Source: Erodium maritimum (Eukaryota > Streptophyta > Magnoliopsida > Geraniales > Geraniaceae). From it: a stretch of 64,000 nt of DNA. Every line of letters starts with the position of its first letter. Position 1 is the first letter of the stretch. The DNA lies in contig OY997589.1 of assembly GCA_963921825.1 (NCBI GenBank), positions 4,774,001 to 4,838,000 on the forward strand, written 5' to 3'. Below are positions 38,871-49,769 of the stretch, one piece after another. Position numbers and translations under genes: made by a program. The notes below the pieces were generated by a model, which did not search any database, was not told the origin of the DNA, and was given only the letters and a program-made list of their open reading frames with translations.

Positions 38871-39854
38871 CCCAGTATCTCACATAAAAGATCTACATCC
38901 AAATCCACCTTAAACTTACAAAAGTTAACGGATTATATTAATCAAGGACTTAGAAGAATTGGTTTGATGGGGTTTAAGTTTGTCCGTACATGATGTGAGC
39001 TATGAAGGATCGTAGTCAAAGAAGAGGGCCTACAACACATTCTATCGTAGCAGATACATCATCATCACCATTAATAATGTAGAGAATTGAAGCCGTGAGG
39101 AGCATCCACGTGTTAGTTTGTGTGTGATCGGCTGTACTGTGTAACACAACAACAGAACCTGTCGAAACGATTATCTGATTCATTTCGGGATATGAAACCG
39201 ACACTAATTATTACGTCCACACGGTTTTCCAAAGGCCAAACTTTCACTTTTTTAATCATTTGGGAGGGCGGTAGTGGTAAACGAGAGCATGTGCGGGCTA
39301 GGTGGCTTAGAGTACTGATGTTACAAAAAAAAAAGATTTAAGATACTCTAAATGAAATATGAAATTATACTTGAAAAATAAAAACCAATTTTTTTATTAT
39401 ATTCCTTAATTTCTTTATTTTTTTTATAAAAAGTAAGAAATCTAAGAGACGATAGATTTTTTTTTCTAATATAAGTTTATAAAGGTAAATTAATAATTTT
39501 GAAATTATTTTAATCAAGGACCCACAAGCAGATATTGAAGTCGCATGTTGATATTCCTTTGGTAGAAAAAGAGAGCTCTCTCAACAATACCGCATGCATG
39601 ACAATCTTTCGACCGTTTCAGGGCCAGACTCAATAGGGTAGGAGGGAGTTTTGTTCATAGAGGTGTCTCTGGCGTCTCTGGGCCTTGCATACGACCAATA
39701 ATCTTGCTCTTCGCGGTGTGGTTCTTCTTCATGTCGATCCATTTTTACGCTTCCAACTTCCTTTTTCTGGACGTTGTCATCGTCTAGAAGGTCACCGAGA
39801 TAGATATGGAGGGGCGTGAATATTTGCATCCCATAATATATTTTTGTTTTTAAT
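38871..39854. other. intergenic sequence, no gene
   Basis: Short frames only; AT-rich apart from a brief island at 39240-39320. Confidence 0.45.
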
Positions 39855-40304
39855 TTGTCTGAAGGAATGAATGAGAAAGGGATTCATGGATTGTTTATGG
39901 TTGGTGGAGATATAGAGGACATGAGGTTGCCTACAAATCCGAATGTAAGGGAGCATTTCTTTGGATTTTTAAGGTTCAAACTGGGGACAGACCTAACAAA
40001 GGTTGTTACTAAATTCAATGATACCAAATTTGGCGGGCACTCTTTGTTTGTTGCTCGGGCGTGGGAGACAAAGAAGGTTGACCAGGCGGATAGTTTTGAT
40101 CTCCAACAAACACTAATCAAGAAGTGTGAGGCTAACGACCGAAGTCGTGAACCCGAGTCATTAATCTTGGACAGCGAAGATCATATGGAGAAGGTGAGAC
40201 GGTATGGATGAATGAGAGTGGTGCGGAATCACACCACGGTGGAGGTGATCCAAGAGGATTTTAGTAGAACAAGTGTGAGGGATGTGGAGATCAGGGACTT
40301 AGGG

Positions 40305-40707
40305 TGTTATAAAATGATAGGCAATAAAACGAAATAGCGATCAAAACCAAAAACGGATAACACAACGATATAACGTGGAAAACCCCTCCAAACAACGGAG
40401 AGGAAAAAACCACGGGCGCCAACCAGCAAAACTTCACTATAGGGAGAATGTTTACACAACGCCGGGGATTTACACTGATTCAACTTATCCCTCATGGCAG
40501 CTTACAGGTGGTATTTATAGGAGTGGTGTAGAGATAGTTCATACAAAATAGGGAAATAAAAATCTCTACACAATTAAGACCCAGTTTGGGAAACAGGGCA
40601 TAAATTCCCTAAATTGATTTCTTGCTAATCAAGCTAAGACAATTCCCTAAATTAGTTGCTTGGCAACCAAGCCACAAAATAGCTTGAATTTGGATCAAGT
40701 TTCAACA
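40305..40707 (-). repeat. 3' LTR of copia element 1
   Basis: 403 bp, starting TGTTATAAAATG and ending TTCAACA on the plus strand. It differs from the other LTR at five sites (about 1.2%). Confidence 0.95.
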
Positions 40708-40807
40708 AACTCCACCTTGAGACAAATTCCTCCTTGTAGCATAAAGCGGTAGACATCTTCCTGAACAAACAAAGAAAAATACTTTCGGCACCAAACAGCC
40801 ACTAGGG

Positions 40808-43330
40808 CTAAATAGTTATACCAACTAAGCTTGAGCAAAGCTCAAACTTAGCAACAGGAACTGGCTTCATCATATCACCAGGACTATCATAATCATGCTC
40901 CACCTGTTCAACACAACTCAAAGCATAATGAACAACGTTACATTGTTCAATTAAACGAGGGCGAGGACCTTTGTTTCTCCTCGGTCTATCAACAGTAATA
41001 GAGTTATTTGTTTGCTGCAAAACAGGTGGTGTAAGCTGAACATCATTATTTTCAGCAACCTCATTTACTCTTTCGTCCAGGTGCTCCACCTGCACACTTA
41101 TCCTCTGTTGCTCATCATCAGAAAATTTAGTAACATCAAGAACATCAGAGGCATCCATAGAGGCACTATCATTGAACATGACAGCCTCATTAAAAACAAC
41201 ATTCCGGCTCAACAAAATTCTCTTAGTTTCAGGATTCCATAACTTATACGCCTTTACTCCTGAGCCATAACCAAGAAACACACACTTGACAGCTCTAGGC
41301 TCTAGTTTTCCATTATCAACATGTGCATAAGCAGTGCAACCAAAAACTCTCAACAGTGAATAATCAGCAGGTGAACCAGACCATACCTCAATGAGAGTTT
41401 TCTTATCAAGTGGAATGCTTGGAGACCTGTTTATTAAGTAGCAGGCGGTGGAGGCTGCTTCAGCCCCAAAACGTCTGCTCATACGAGCATTAGAAAGCAT
41501 GCACCAAGCCTTAGAGATGATGGTTCGGTTCATGCGCTCAGTCACACCATTCTGTTGAGGCGTGGACGGGATGGTGTGGTGCCTTACAATGCCTTCGTTG
41601 CTACAATAGTTGTCAAAATCATTTAAACAAAACTCCATGCCATTGTCAGTACGAAGCACTTTTACCTTCTTCTCGGTTTGCTTCTCCACCATAACTCTCC
41701 ACTTCTTAAAAGCATCAAACACATCAGATTTATGTTTTAGAAAATAAGGCCAAACTTTTCTAGAGTAATCATCAATAATAGTAAGCATGTAATTTGCACC
41801 ACCAAGAGAAGTTTTATGGGAAGGACCCCACACATCAGCATGCACATAATCTAATATCCCTTTAGTGGTATGAACGGAAGCATTGAATTTAACTCTCTTG
41901 TGCTTACCAAAAATACAGTGTTCACAAAACTCCAACTTACTCATGTTGCAGCCATCAAGTAAATCTCTCTTGATCAACTCTGCCATGCCTTGTTCACTCA
42001 TATGTCCAAGGCGCTTGTGCCACAAATTAGTTTTACTAGGTTCATCAGAAATAACAGCAGCAGTAGCAGAATCATTTAAAGTGCTACCTCTAAGAACATA
42101 TAATCTTGCAGAGTTCATATCACCTATCATGTGAACGAGAGAGCCTTTTGATACCTTTAGAATTTTCTGTGAGCCGGAGTACTTGTACCCTTCATCGTCA
42201 AGAGTGCTGAGAGAGATGAGGTTTCTCGCCATGGTTGGTACGTGTCTCACATCTGTCAATGTGCGTATCATGCCGTCATGCATCTTGAACTTAACGGAGC
42301 CTATGCCCACAATCTCACGTGGGTTGTCATCTCCCATACGCACCACATCTCCACTCTGCAAAGACTTATAAGAACTGAACCAGTCTTTGTTACAACAGAT
42401 ATGAAATGAACAGGCAGTATCAAGAATCCATTCATCATAAGCAGAAACACAACCAGCAAACACAACTAGGCAATCACTATCAGAATTATCGTTGGAAACA
42501 ACGGAGGCCTTACCATCACCATCAGAATTGTTTTTCGGTTTGCACGTACCGTTCCTTTTCTCCTTATTCTGAAGCTTATAAAAATCTTCAATGGTGTGAT
42601 TTGTTTTCTTACAATACTTGCAGAACTTGTCGCCTCCTTTGGACTTAAAATGGCCTCTCCCGTTATTGCTCTTATTTTTATTTCCATAGTTGTTGTTCCT
42701 CTGCTCGGTCCTCCCACGTACCTGCAGAGCTTCTCCCTTGGAGGATGATGATCCTTCTCCCTGTACCATAAGTTTCATCTTTTCCCTTTGTTGAAAGGCC
42801 TCATAAACTTCCGCAAGAGTTAGTTCATCGCGGCTCAATAATATGGTATCTCGGAAATTTGCAAAAGAACTAGGCAATGAACATAAGAGTAGTAGACCTA
42901 GATCTTCATCATCATACTTTACCTCCATGGACTGCAAATCAGAAACGATCTTCTTAAAGACCGCTAGGTGATCGAGTAGAGAACCACCATCTTGCAGCTT
43001 GTGTGTGAACAACTTCATCTTCACGTGCAACTTACTGGTCAGATCCTTGGACATGCAGATCGATTCCAGTTTGAGCCAAAGCGCTGCTGCAGTTTTCTCC
43101 AGCAGTACTTCCTGCAAAATATGATTTGATAGATGAAGATGAATCAGAGATAGAGCTTTACGATCCTTACGCTTCTCCTCATCGGCCCACGTCTTCGGAT
43201 CCTTCTTGTTGAATCCATCTAGCGCATCATCAAGGTCAGGATGAGCTAGAACGGCCCGCATCTTTACTTGCCATAGAGAAAATCGTGTGGTGTAGTCCAA
43301 CAACGGTAGATCGAATTTCAATGATGCCAT
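40808..43330 (-). CDS. copia gag-protease-integrase polyprotein with internal RT/RNase H deletion
   Basis: The 840-residue frame starts with M-A-S-L-K-F-D-L at 43330. In order: a copia gag domain; a zinc knuckle C-x2-C-x4-H whose fourth ligand is Phe (CKYCKKTNHTIEDF); a protease with DTA in place of the usual DSG; a GAG-pre-integrase segment with H-K-R-L-G-H and CEHCIFGKH; and an integrase core with D (HADVWGP), D (RTDNGMEF) and E (VTERMNR). After the integrase C-terminus the frame passes within about 60 residues to a KPVPVAKFELCSSLVG tail, which in copia elements follows RNase H. The whole RT and nearly all RNase H are thus missing without a frame break. The altered knuckle and protease suggest the product is inactive. 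Confidence 0.9.
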   Translation of the reverse strand: MASLKFDLPLLDYTTRFSLWQVKMRAVLAHPDLDDALDGFNKKDPKTWADEEKRKDRKALSLIHLHLSNHILQEVLLEKTAAALWLKLESICMSKDLTSKLHVKMKLFTHKLQDGGSLLDHLAVFKKIVSDLQSMEVKYDDEDLGLLLLCSLPSSFANFRDTILLSRDELTLAEVYEAFQQREKMKLMVQGEGSSSSKGEALQVRGRTEQRNNNYGNKNKSNNGRGHFKSKGGDKFCKYCKKTNHTIEDFYKLQNKEKRNGTCKPKNNSDGDGKASVVSNDNSDSDCLVVFAGCVSAYDEWILDTACSFHICCNKDWFSSYKSLQSGDVVRMGDDNPREIVGIGSVKFKMHDGMIRTLTDVRHVPTMARNLISLSTLDDEGYKYSGSQKILKVSKGSLVHMIGDMNSARLYVLRGSTLNDSATAAVISDEPSKTNLWHKRLGHMSEQGMAELIKRDLLDGCNMSKLEFCEHCIFGKHKRVKFNASVHTTKGILDYVHADVWGPSHKTSLGGANYMLTIIDDYSRKVWPYFLKHKSDVFDAFKKWRVMVEKQTEKKVKVLRTDNGMEFCLNDFDNYCSNEGIVRHHTIPSTPQQNGVTERMNRTIISKAWCMLSNARMSRRFGAEAASTACYLINRSPSIPLDKKTLIEVWSGSPADYSLLRVFGCTAYAHVDNGKLEPRAVKCVFLGYGSGVKAYKLWNPETKRILLSRNVVFNEAVMFNDSASMDASDVLDVTKFSDDEQQRISVQVEHLDERVNEVAENNDVQLTPPVLQQTNNSITVDRPRRNKGPRPRLIEQCNVVHYALSCVEQVEHDYDSPGDMMKPVPVAKFELCSSLVGITI

Positions 43331-43374
43331 ATCGTCAGAAAACCTAGATTGAACAACCAGGCTCTGATACCACT

Positions 43375-43777
43375 TGTTATAAAACGATAGGCAATAAAAC
43401 GAAATAGCGATCAAAACCAAAAACGGATAACACAACGATATAACGTGGAAAACCCCTCCAAACAACGGAGAAGAAAAAACCACGGGCGCCAACCAGCAAA
43501 ACTTCACTATAGGGAGAATGTTTACACAACGTCGGGGATTTACACTGATTCAACTTATCCCTCATGGCAGCTTACAGGTGGTATTTATAGGAGTGGTGTA
43601 GAGATAGTTCATACAAAATAGGGAAATAAAAATCTCTACACAATTAAGACCCAGTTTGGGAAACAGGGCATAAATTCCCTAAATTGATTTCTTGCTAATC
43701 AAGCTAAGACAATTCCCTAAATTAGTTGCTTGACAACCAAGCCACAAAATAGCTTGAATTTGGATCAACTTTCAACA
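43375..43777 (-). repeat. 5' LTR of copia element 1
   Basis: 403 bp, the promoter-bearing LTR in the direction of transcription. It is bordered by TAGGG on the outside and the primer binding site on the inside. Confidence 0.95.
43582..43589 (-). promoter_or_regulatory. TATA box in the 5' LTR of copia element 1
   Basis: TATAAATA on the minus strand, about 190 bases into the LTR, is a plausible U3 promoter element. The same motif is in the 3' LTR. Confidence 0.5.
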
Positions 43778-44484
43778 TAGGGAATCAGTTGTCGTTGTTT
43801 CAGTTCATGATCAGGCGGTAAAGGAAAACAAGGTGGAGTCGAGGTGCAGCTGTCTCTCTAACTGGTTGGTGATAGAGTTGGGGAAAGAGGACTTACTGAG
43901 GCAGGAGGGTCCTTTATGTGGTGTAGAATGAGGGTACACCCATTCAGTGTTGGAGAAAAAGGAATATCGAATCAACGATTCAAAGTCTTGGCTCTCCAAT
44001 GGTGGTTAACCCGATATCATGCATTGGTTGGGTCCTGCATGAAGCTTATTTCCTGGTAAAGGTGGCCTTAAATAAACCACGATCCAAGTATGTGAAAATA
44101 GATGTGGGAGGGGATACCTTTTCGTTTAAGGTATAGGTTGTAGATGTGGCTACGGTACCGATTATGGGTAATAGAAGTTTTGGCATGTCGAGCCTCCTAG
44201 ACGCGGATAGCTCGCTTGTGTTGAGGGAAAGAGAAGGAGAAACAAGTGCATCCCAAGGGATGGATGTAAGTGGATTCGCTGACGACGAAATAGGATCTTG
44301 CAAGGGGGATCTCTCCGTGGAAAGCAGTACTCATTTAGGCCCTCCAGGTTTACTAGATACTACACAGAGAATACACGAAGCCGTAAAGTCGTAGAAAAAC
44401 ACAAAGGCTTTGGTAGAAGACTCAGTGTATCATGTAATTTTTTTTGGATAGTATGGTCTTTGGCTAAAGAATGACTTAAGGTTT

Positions 44485-45057
44485 AGGGTAAACTACAAAT
44501 GACTACTCTTAAGTTGGCACGTTTAACCGATGCTTACCCTAAAGTTCAAAAACTACTGATGCATACCCTGAAGTTACAACTTGTAACTAGAAACCCCTTT
44601 GGCCAGCTAAAATGACGAAAATACCCTCAACTACACTTCAATAGTAATTTTAAAAAAATTATTTAAAAACCACTTTTGTTATATATATATATATATATAT
44701 ATAGGGTGGCTATCCAGTAAAAACCCTCCTTATTGTGAAAACTACGAACCAATCTAAGTCACAGGATGCGATCAAAGTGACGTCAGCAGAGCGCGCGCGA
44801 TGCTGACACGTGGCAGATGCGCGTGCGCCTCTGCCCGCGCGCGTGAGCGTGTTGACCACGCGCGCGCACGGTGCTAATAGTTTGGCGCGCACAGTGCTAA
44901 TAGGCCAACCTATTAGCACTGTGCGCCCAAACTATTAGCACCGTGCGCGCCACGTGTCAGCACTGTGCGCGCGCATCAGCAGCGCGCGCGCCCACGTGTC
45001 AGCACTCGGTGAGTTCGTAGTTTGCACAATAATGGGTGGTTTTTACCTGATACCAAT

Positions 45058-45093
<36 letters not shown>

Positions 45094-45303
45094 CTTATTA
45101 AATGACTTCATTTTTATTCAAAAAATCACTTCAGTTTTATTTTAAAAAATTATTTTAAAAAATCACGGAGGATATTTTGGTCATTTTAACTAATGGAAGG
45201 GGTTTCTAGTTACAAGTTGTAACTTTAAAGTATCCATCAATAGTTTTTAAATTTTAGGATAAGCATCGGTTAAACGTGTCAATTTTAAAGTTTAATTTAC
45301 TCT
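44485..45303. mobile_element. nested fold-back elements with a (TA)n-bounded core
   Basis: Outer arms: AGGGTAAACTA at 44485 to about 44610 and, inverted, about 45160-45303. They share CACGTTTAACCGATGCTTA and GTTACAACTTGTAACTAGAA. Inside lie (AT)n tracts at 44680-44703 and 45061-45090, and between them a second element (44704-45059) with its own inverted ends, GGGTGGCTATCCAGTAAAAA against GGATTGGTATCAGGTAAAAA. The inner element appears to have inserted into a TA microsatellite within the outer one. No target duplication was found for the outer element. Confidence 0.8.
44862..44950. repeat. GC-rich near-perfect hairpin in the inner fold-back element
   Basis: Arms of about 42 bp (GCGCGCACGGTGCTAATAGT... 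and its complement) with a loop of about four bases. The flanks hold runs of alternating CG, which favour Z-DNA and are dense in CpG. Confidence 0.85.
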
Positions 45304-46130
45304 TTGACCTGCCTTGGATAGTAGACAAACTGTGCATGATAGTTCTTTCTTGGTTGTCTATACCGTTGAAATATATAAAACATCCTATCAAAATTTTAAA
45401 AGTTATATGGTCAAAAAGTCCTTGTTATTTTACAATTTGATACACTCTTAAATTTTGAAGAAACAATCACGAAGGAATATCGAACAACTTGACGGAGGGA
45501 AAGAAAAATCAATTATGACTTCTGACATATTCAATCCCAACCATTAGATTATCATTATAACTATCAACCTAAATTGAGTACAATTGGGCCTAATTGTAGT
45601 GATATGGTCTCATTCAAAACCATTACCTATGCAAATATAGACATCAATAGCTTGCTAGTATTTACCACCATTGCCGGATTTAATAGAAAAGCATCTTATG
45701 TGATTTCATCAACTACATGTATATCTAGTAGCAAGTGGATGTCACGAATTTAATTTAAATGTCCTTAGACAGACGCCAAAGAACAAGTCATAATCTTTAG
45801 TCTATATGTGTTTAAGAGGAAGAATTGTTGGACAAACACCATGCCACAAACAAATGCAACAAATATATAAACTTCTGTACTAAATACAGTTATTGTTCCG
45901 AAGAGATTTAAATTTAAGATCTTAATATAAAGGTTTGAGCTTTCATTGCTGGGTATTCAGTATTCCCTTATTGACTAAAAGGTGTAATATTATAAATCAG
46001 AAACCTATTATTTAAGATGTGCATCAGGAAACATAATCCCGACCACGAGGAAGAAAAGAAATAGAACATAATGTTCGCTGATCTTTAAATTATTAAAATC
46101 GTCACAGACGGTATTAAAACGCCATATAGG
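45304..46130. other. AT-rich intergenic sequence
   Basis: Nothing identifiable is seen. Confidence 0.45.
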
Positions 46131-46780
46131 CAGGGAGGAAGGATGAGAATGAGAAAACGGTACTGGAAGTCCTACTCCGAAACCTGGCCAAGGACAACAT
46201 CAGTAGTAGGAGGCAAAGCTTTCACCAGGGACCCCTCCCGCAGCCAGCCCCTGGAGCATGGAGAATCTAACATACCTCCTGGCGAGGCTGTTTTTCATCC
46301 CTCGCTTGGTTGTCTCGGAGAGCATCAACAACGGTCTTCTTGATTCCTCTGGTAGCAGTTCCTCCAATATTTATACACCTAGGCGGAATGGGCGTTGAAA
46401 CTTCAGTGACCCGACTACTAGAGACCCGGTCGGTCACCAAATTTTTCCAGCTTGGATCCACCATTCTAGGTTGGGTGTTAAACCGATGCTCTGTATGGGT
46501 AGATACAGTGCTCGGAGAAACACATGGACTCCTCTTTCGATTTTCGAGATGAGGAGCCCTTAGATACAATGTCTGTGGAAAACCTCCTGAACTCTGGAGG
46601 TACGCTAGATGACTCATTCCAATCTGTCGCATATGTTTTTACCTACTTATCCCTCTTAAACTCTAGGAGAGAGGTGTCATACCTCAGGATGCCCCATATT
46701 ACCAGCTCGCAATCCCGTACCACGTGTCCCATTACTTTTGTTTCCTATTCAAATTTATTTGTTGAAAAATCCTATATAAT
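46131..46780 (+). other. GC-richer fragment upstream of the DUF789 gene
   Basis: Overlapping short frames on both strands; none shows a domain. It resembles the other decayed retroelement fragments in composition. Confidence 0.3.
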
Positions 46781-47444
46781 ATATTATATTTAATTTCGGA
46801 GAATTTAATTTATGTATATTGAAACTCAGAAATCCGATGCTTTAATTGTTCATCCGGAAATCCAATAACAATTAATATTTTTCCGTTTTCCATTTGTTAT
46901 CTTTATTTTTTCTCTCTTGTCTTGAATCAGAAACAGTCATTTATAGAAACCTCAAAAAAACCTCTCCCCATTTTCAATTCGTGGACAGTTTCCGCAATTT
47001 TCCTCTGTAAACTCCTGTTTGGATCTCTGTTTTTCCTCTCGACCCTTTTCATTTTCCGGGAAAGTTGATTGCTTGATTCCTCCCCTTTCCATTTTTAGCC
47101 ACGAAACCTCTTGATCCGCACACCAATCATCCTCAACCCAGAAAGCAAAAACGATAGAGCTCTCCGTTTGATGCAAGTTTTCAGAGAGAAAAAAACTAAA
47201 CTTTCTCTCATTTTCTCGGGAAAACCACCCGTCAATCTCGGTGCTGGGTTTGATTTGGCTTGAAGAAAGCAGAGACGTTGTCTTGACGGTCCGGTCTTGT
47301 ACTTTCTCGTTGTTACCGCGGGACTCGCCGGCGCCGGGAAAGGGTGGATTTTGACAACATTGTCGGTATCTAGCTTGTTTCCTTAAAATTAGCTGTCCGA
47401 ACAGAACGTCGAAAAATAGAAGTCTTTGGTGGACAGATTTGAAT

Positions 47445-47464
47445 TCTCTCTCTCTCTCTCTCTC
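47445..47464 (+). repeat. (TC)10 microsatellite in the DUF789 leader
   Basis: A pure TC repeat lies about 100 bp before the ATG. CT-rich leaders are common in plant genes and are sometimes promoter-proximal Y patches. Confidence 0.85.
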
Positions 47465-47562
47465 AAAGAAAAACAAATCCCTACAATTTCTCCTCCTTTT
47501 CTCCGAATCATCTCTGTTTTTGTTCATCCTTTGATTATCTGGGCTTCTCTCTCTCTGGAGCC

Positions 47563-49769
47563 ATGATTTTCGATACTGGGTCAATGCAATCGAACCTTGA
47601 CTGTCTCCTCCATTGCACCACACCTGTAACCCCATCTCAATTTCTTCCAAAGGTACCTCCTTTTCCACGATTTCTCCACACCCACCTCGAGAATTTTCAT
47701 GGGGTCGATCCAATTTGATCAATTGTTTTGGTTTTGCAGTCCGAGATGAGAAAGCTCAACCGTCTATGGCACCCGTGGGAGAGAGAGACGGTGGAGTATT
47801 TCACGTTGGGTGATCTCTGGAATTCGTACGACGAGTGGAGTGCCTACGGCGCCGGAGTTCCGATCGCCGTCAACGACGGCGGCGACACCCTCGTGCAGTA
47901 CTTTGTCCCTTACCTCTCCGCCATTCAAATCTTCACCAGCAATTCCAATTCCCCTGTCAGCAGCTTTAGGTACGTTTCACTTTTTCTGCTTTTGTTCTGA
48001 AATTAGAAATGAAAAAAACACAACTTTGGTACTTTGATTGTTTGTTTTATGATCATTAGAGCATGATTGTATCTTCTTAGGATCCTAATTCACATTGGCC
48101 TGATTGTTGGGAATGTTAAGAACCCCTATGTAATGGCATTTTCAGGGAAGAGACCGAGTCTGGCGACGGTGAGATGAGGGACTCTTTCAGTGATTCTTGC
48201 AGCACCGATGGGAGCGAGAGCGACAAGTTGTGGAGATGGGACGGGTGTTCCTCCGAGGAGGGAGGGTTCGAGCAAGATAACCTCTGGCATGTCAATGAAA
48301 GATTGGGTTATCTCTACTGCCAGTACTTTGAGAAATCAACTCCTTATGGGAGGGTTCCTCTCATGGATAAGGTACTTTTGTGACCTTATGATCTTTGTTT
48401 ATGAATTGTGATGAACAAATCCAATAGTAAAAGTAGTTCATGTTCGTGGATATGTTAGAATCTTGTCGAATCCTTTACATGATGTACACTTTTGACTTGT
48501 GAAGTTTTCTCGATGTTATAAGTGATCATGGTGCTAAGTTCTTTCTCTATATGGAACAAGAATAAAGTAGGATTCATCTTCTCTTGTTTTCTTCTGTTAT
48601 GTGTGGGTTTCTTGTGTCATAAGCATATGTTCTTGTTTGATCTTTTCGGTATAGAAGGAATATATGATTCGATTCAACATATATCTCCATATCTTAGTGA
48701 GAGTTAGTTTATGGTGATTACTACATATTCTTTAGTCTATGACATTATGCAGATTCCACTAACATGTTGTTTCTTTGCCTTTATCAGATCAACGAATTAG
48801 CTCGAAGATACCCCGGTCTGATGTCATTGAGGAGCGTAGATCTTTCACCGGCTAGTTGGATGGCAGTTGCCTGGTATGTCTCTCTCTTTCTTTTCTTCTT
48901 TGATCAGCAAGAAAGCGGGGAAATCTTACTTTAGCCTAGTTTAATTCTTAGCCTAACCCCACCCGCATTTGCTCCCAAACAGATATGTCTACTAGGGTTC
49001 GAACCTCTAACAATCCGACCTTAAGTAGGTAAGAGAGCTATCTCCCAACCCAAGTGGGCATGTCTCTTTTTCTTTCTCCCAAAACATTTAAAATAACAAT
49101 GAGAAACACATGTGTTTCACCTTGAAGATGCTGCTCCATTGTTGTCTTTATGTTTGTCCTTGTATACTTTTGATGGGGAAAAACACCACATTGCCTAACA
49201 TTTGTCCTTGTAGAAACTTTTATCACCTATATACCGAATCAGAAACGTTTCCAATCCCTAATTTGTGCCGGTTATTTTATTTGTTTTTTTTTCAGCGTTA
49301 TTCGATTGAGAAATTTAACGATGATAATCGTCTTGGTGTGTCCATATTCAGGTACCCGATCTATCACATCCCCATGGGAAGAACCATAAAGGACTTGTCA
49401 ACATGTTTTCTCACTTACCATACTCTCTCATCTTCGTTCCAAGGTATTACATTCTCTTCCCTTTCCACTCCCCAAAGTTGTTAATATATGCAACATGCCC
49501 TTATAGAGGTACACTCTTGTGGGGCAGATATGGACCTCGATGACGATCTCGAGAGTTCCAAGAGGAAGAGAAAAGAAGGGGAAGGAATCTCCCTCCCTCC
49601 GTTTGGTTTGGCCACTTACAAGATGCAAGGAAACGTGTGGGTATCGGGGAAGGACGGTCGGGACCAGGAGAGGCTCGCTTCCCTTCTAAGCGTGGCGGAT
49701 TCATGGCTAAAGCAGCTCAGGGTCCAGCACCACGACTTCAATCACTTCATGGGGATTCGGCATGCTTGA
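47563..49769 (+). CDS. DUF789 family protein
   Basis: Six exons: 47563-47652, 47740-47969, 48146-48371, 48788-48873, 49352-49443 and 49507-49769, all GT-AG with matching phase. The product is 328 residues. Family landmarks in order: N-L-D-C-L-L-H-C-T-T-P-V near the start; LWHPWERETVEYFTLGDLW; SYDEWSAYGAGVPI; VQYFVPYLSAIQIF; an acidic Ser-rich stretch; YLYCQYFEKSTPYGRVPL; DLSPASWMAVAWYPIYHIPM; and the C-terminal W-L-K-Q-L-x-V-Q-H-H-D-F-N-H-F. DUF789 proteins are plant proteins of unknown function, without signal peptide or membrane segment here. I chose the first ATG that leads into the conserved N-terminus. A SINE sits in intron 4. Confidence 0.93.
48892..49059 (-). mobile_element. tRNA-derived SINE in intron 4 of the DUF789 gene
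   Basis: On the minus strand it begins with a tRNA-like head (GGGTTGGGAGATAGCTCTCT, B-box GGTTCGAACCC) and ends TTGCTGATCAAAGAAGAAAA. The flanks carry a 15-16-bp target duplication, ATGTCTCTCTTTCTT (from 48876) and ATGTCTCTTTTTCTT (from 49060). The left copy starts inside the GTATGT splice donor at 48874. Confidence 0.88.

Larger units (their letters stand above)
40305..43777 (-). mobile_element. Ty1/copia retrotransposon 1, young, lacking RT and RNase H
   Basis: Two 403-bp LTRs, TGTT...AACA, differ at five positions. The 5-bp duplication TAGGG (40300-40304 and 43778-43782) bounds the element. On the minus strand the 5' LTR (43375-43777) is followed after two bases by TGGTATCAGAGC (43361-43372), the initiator-tRNA-Met primer site. 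A purine-rich CAAGGTGGAG lies just before the 3' LTR. The interior has one open gag-protease-integrase frame and no reverse transcriptase. Confidence 0.97.
39855..44400 (+). pseudogene. RRM-containing ORF1-type relic split by copia element 1
   Basis: The left part (39855-40211) holds FFGFLRF and F-G-G-H-S-L-F-V-A-R-A, the RNP1 and final beta strand of an RRM, then an acidic linker and broken frame to 40304. After the insertion, 43778-44400 continues, through frame changes, with LSNWLVIELG, a Q-E-G-P-L-C-G stretch and a Ser/Glu/Asp-rich tail (44146-44394 open). This is the order seen in plant non-LTR-like proteins with an RRM followed by a DUF4283-like region. Removing the 3.5-kb LTR element and one TAGGG copy rejoins the two halves. 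No reverse transcriptase remains. Confidence 0.5.

Noticed and set aside
44485..44510. A 9-bp target duplication for the outer fold-back element
   Set aside because: The flanking 9-mers on the two sides do not match well enough, so no duplication is claimed.
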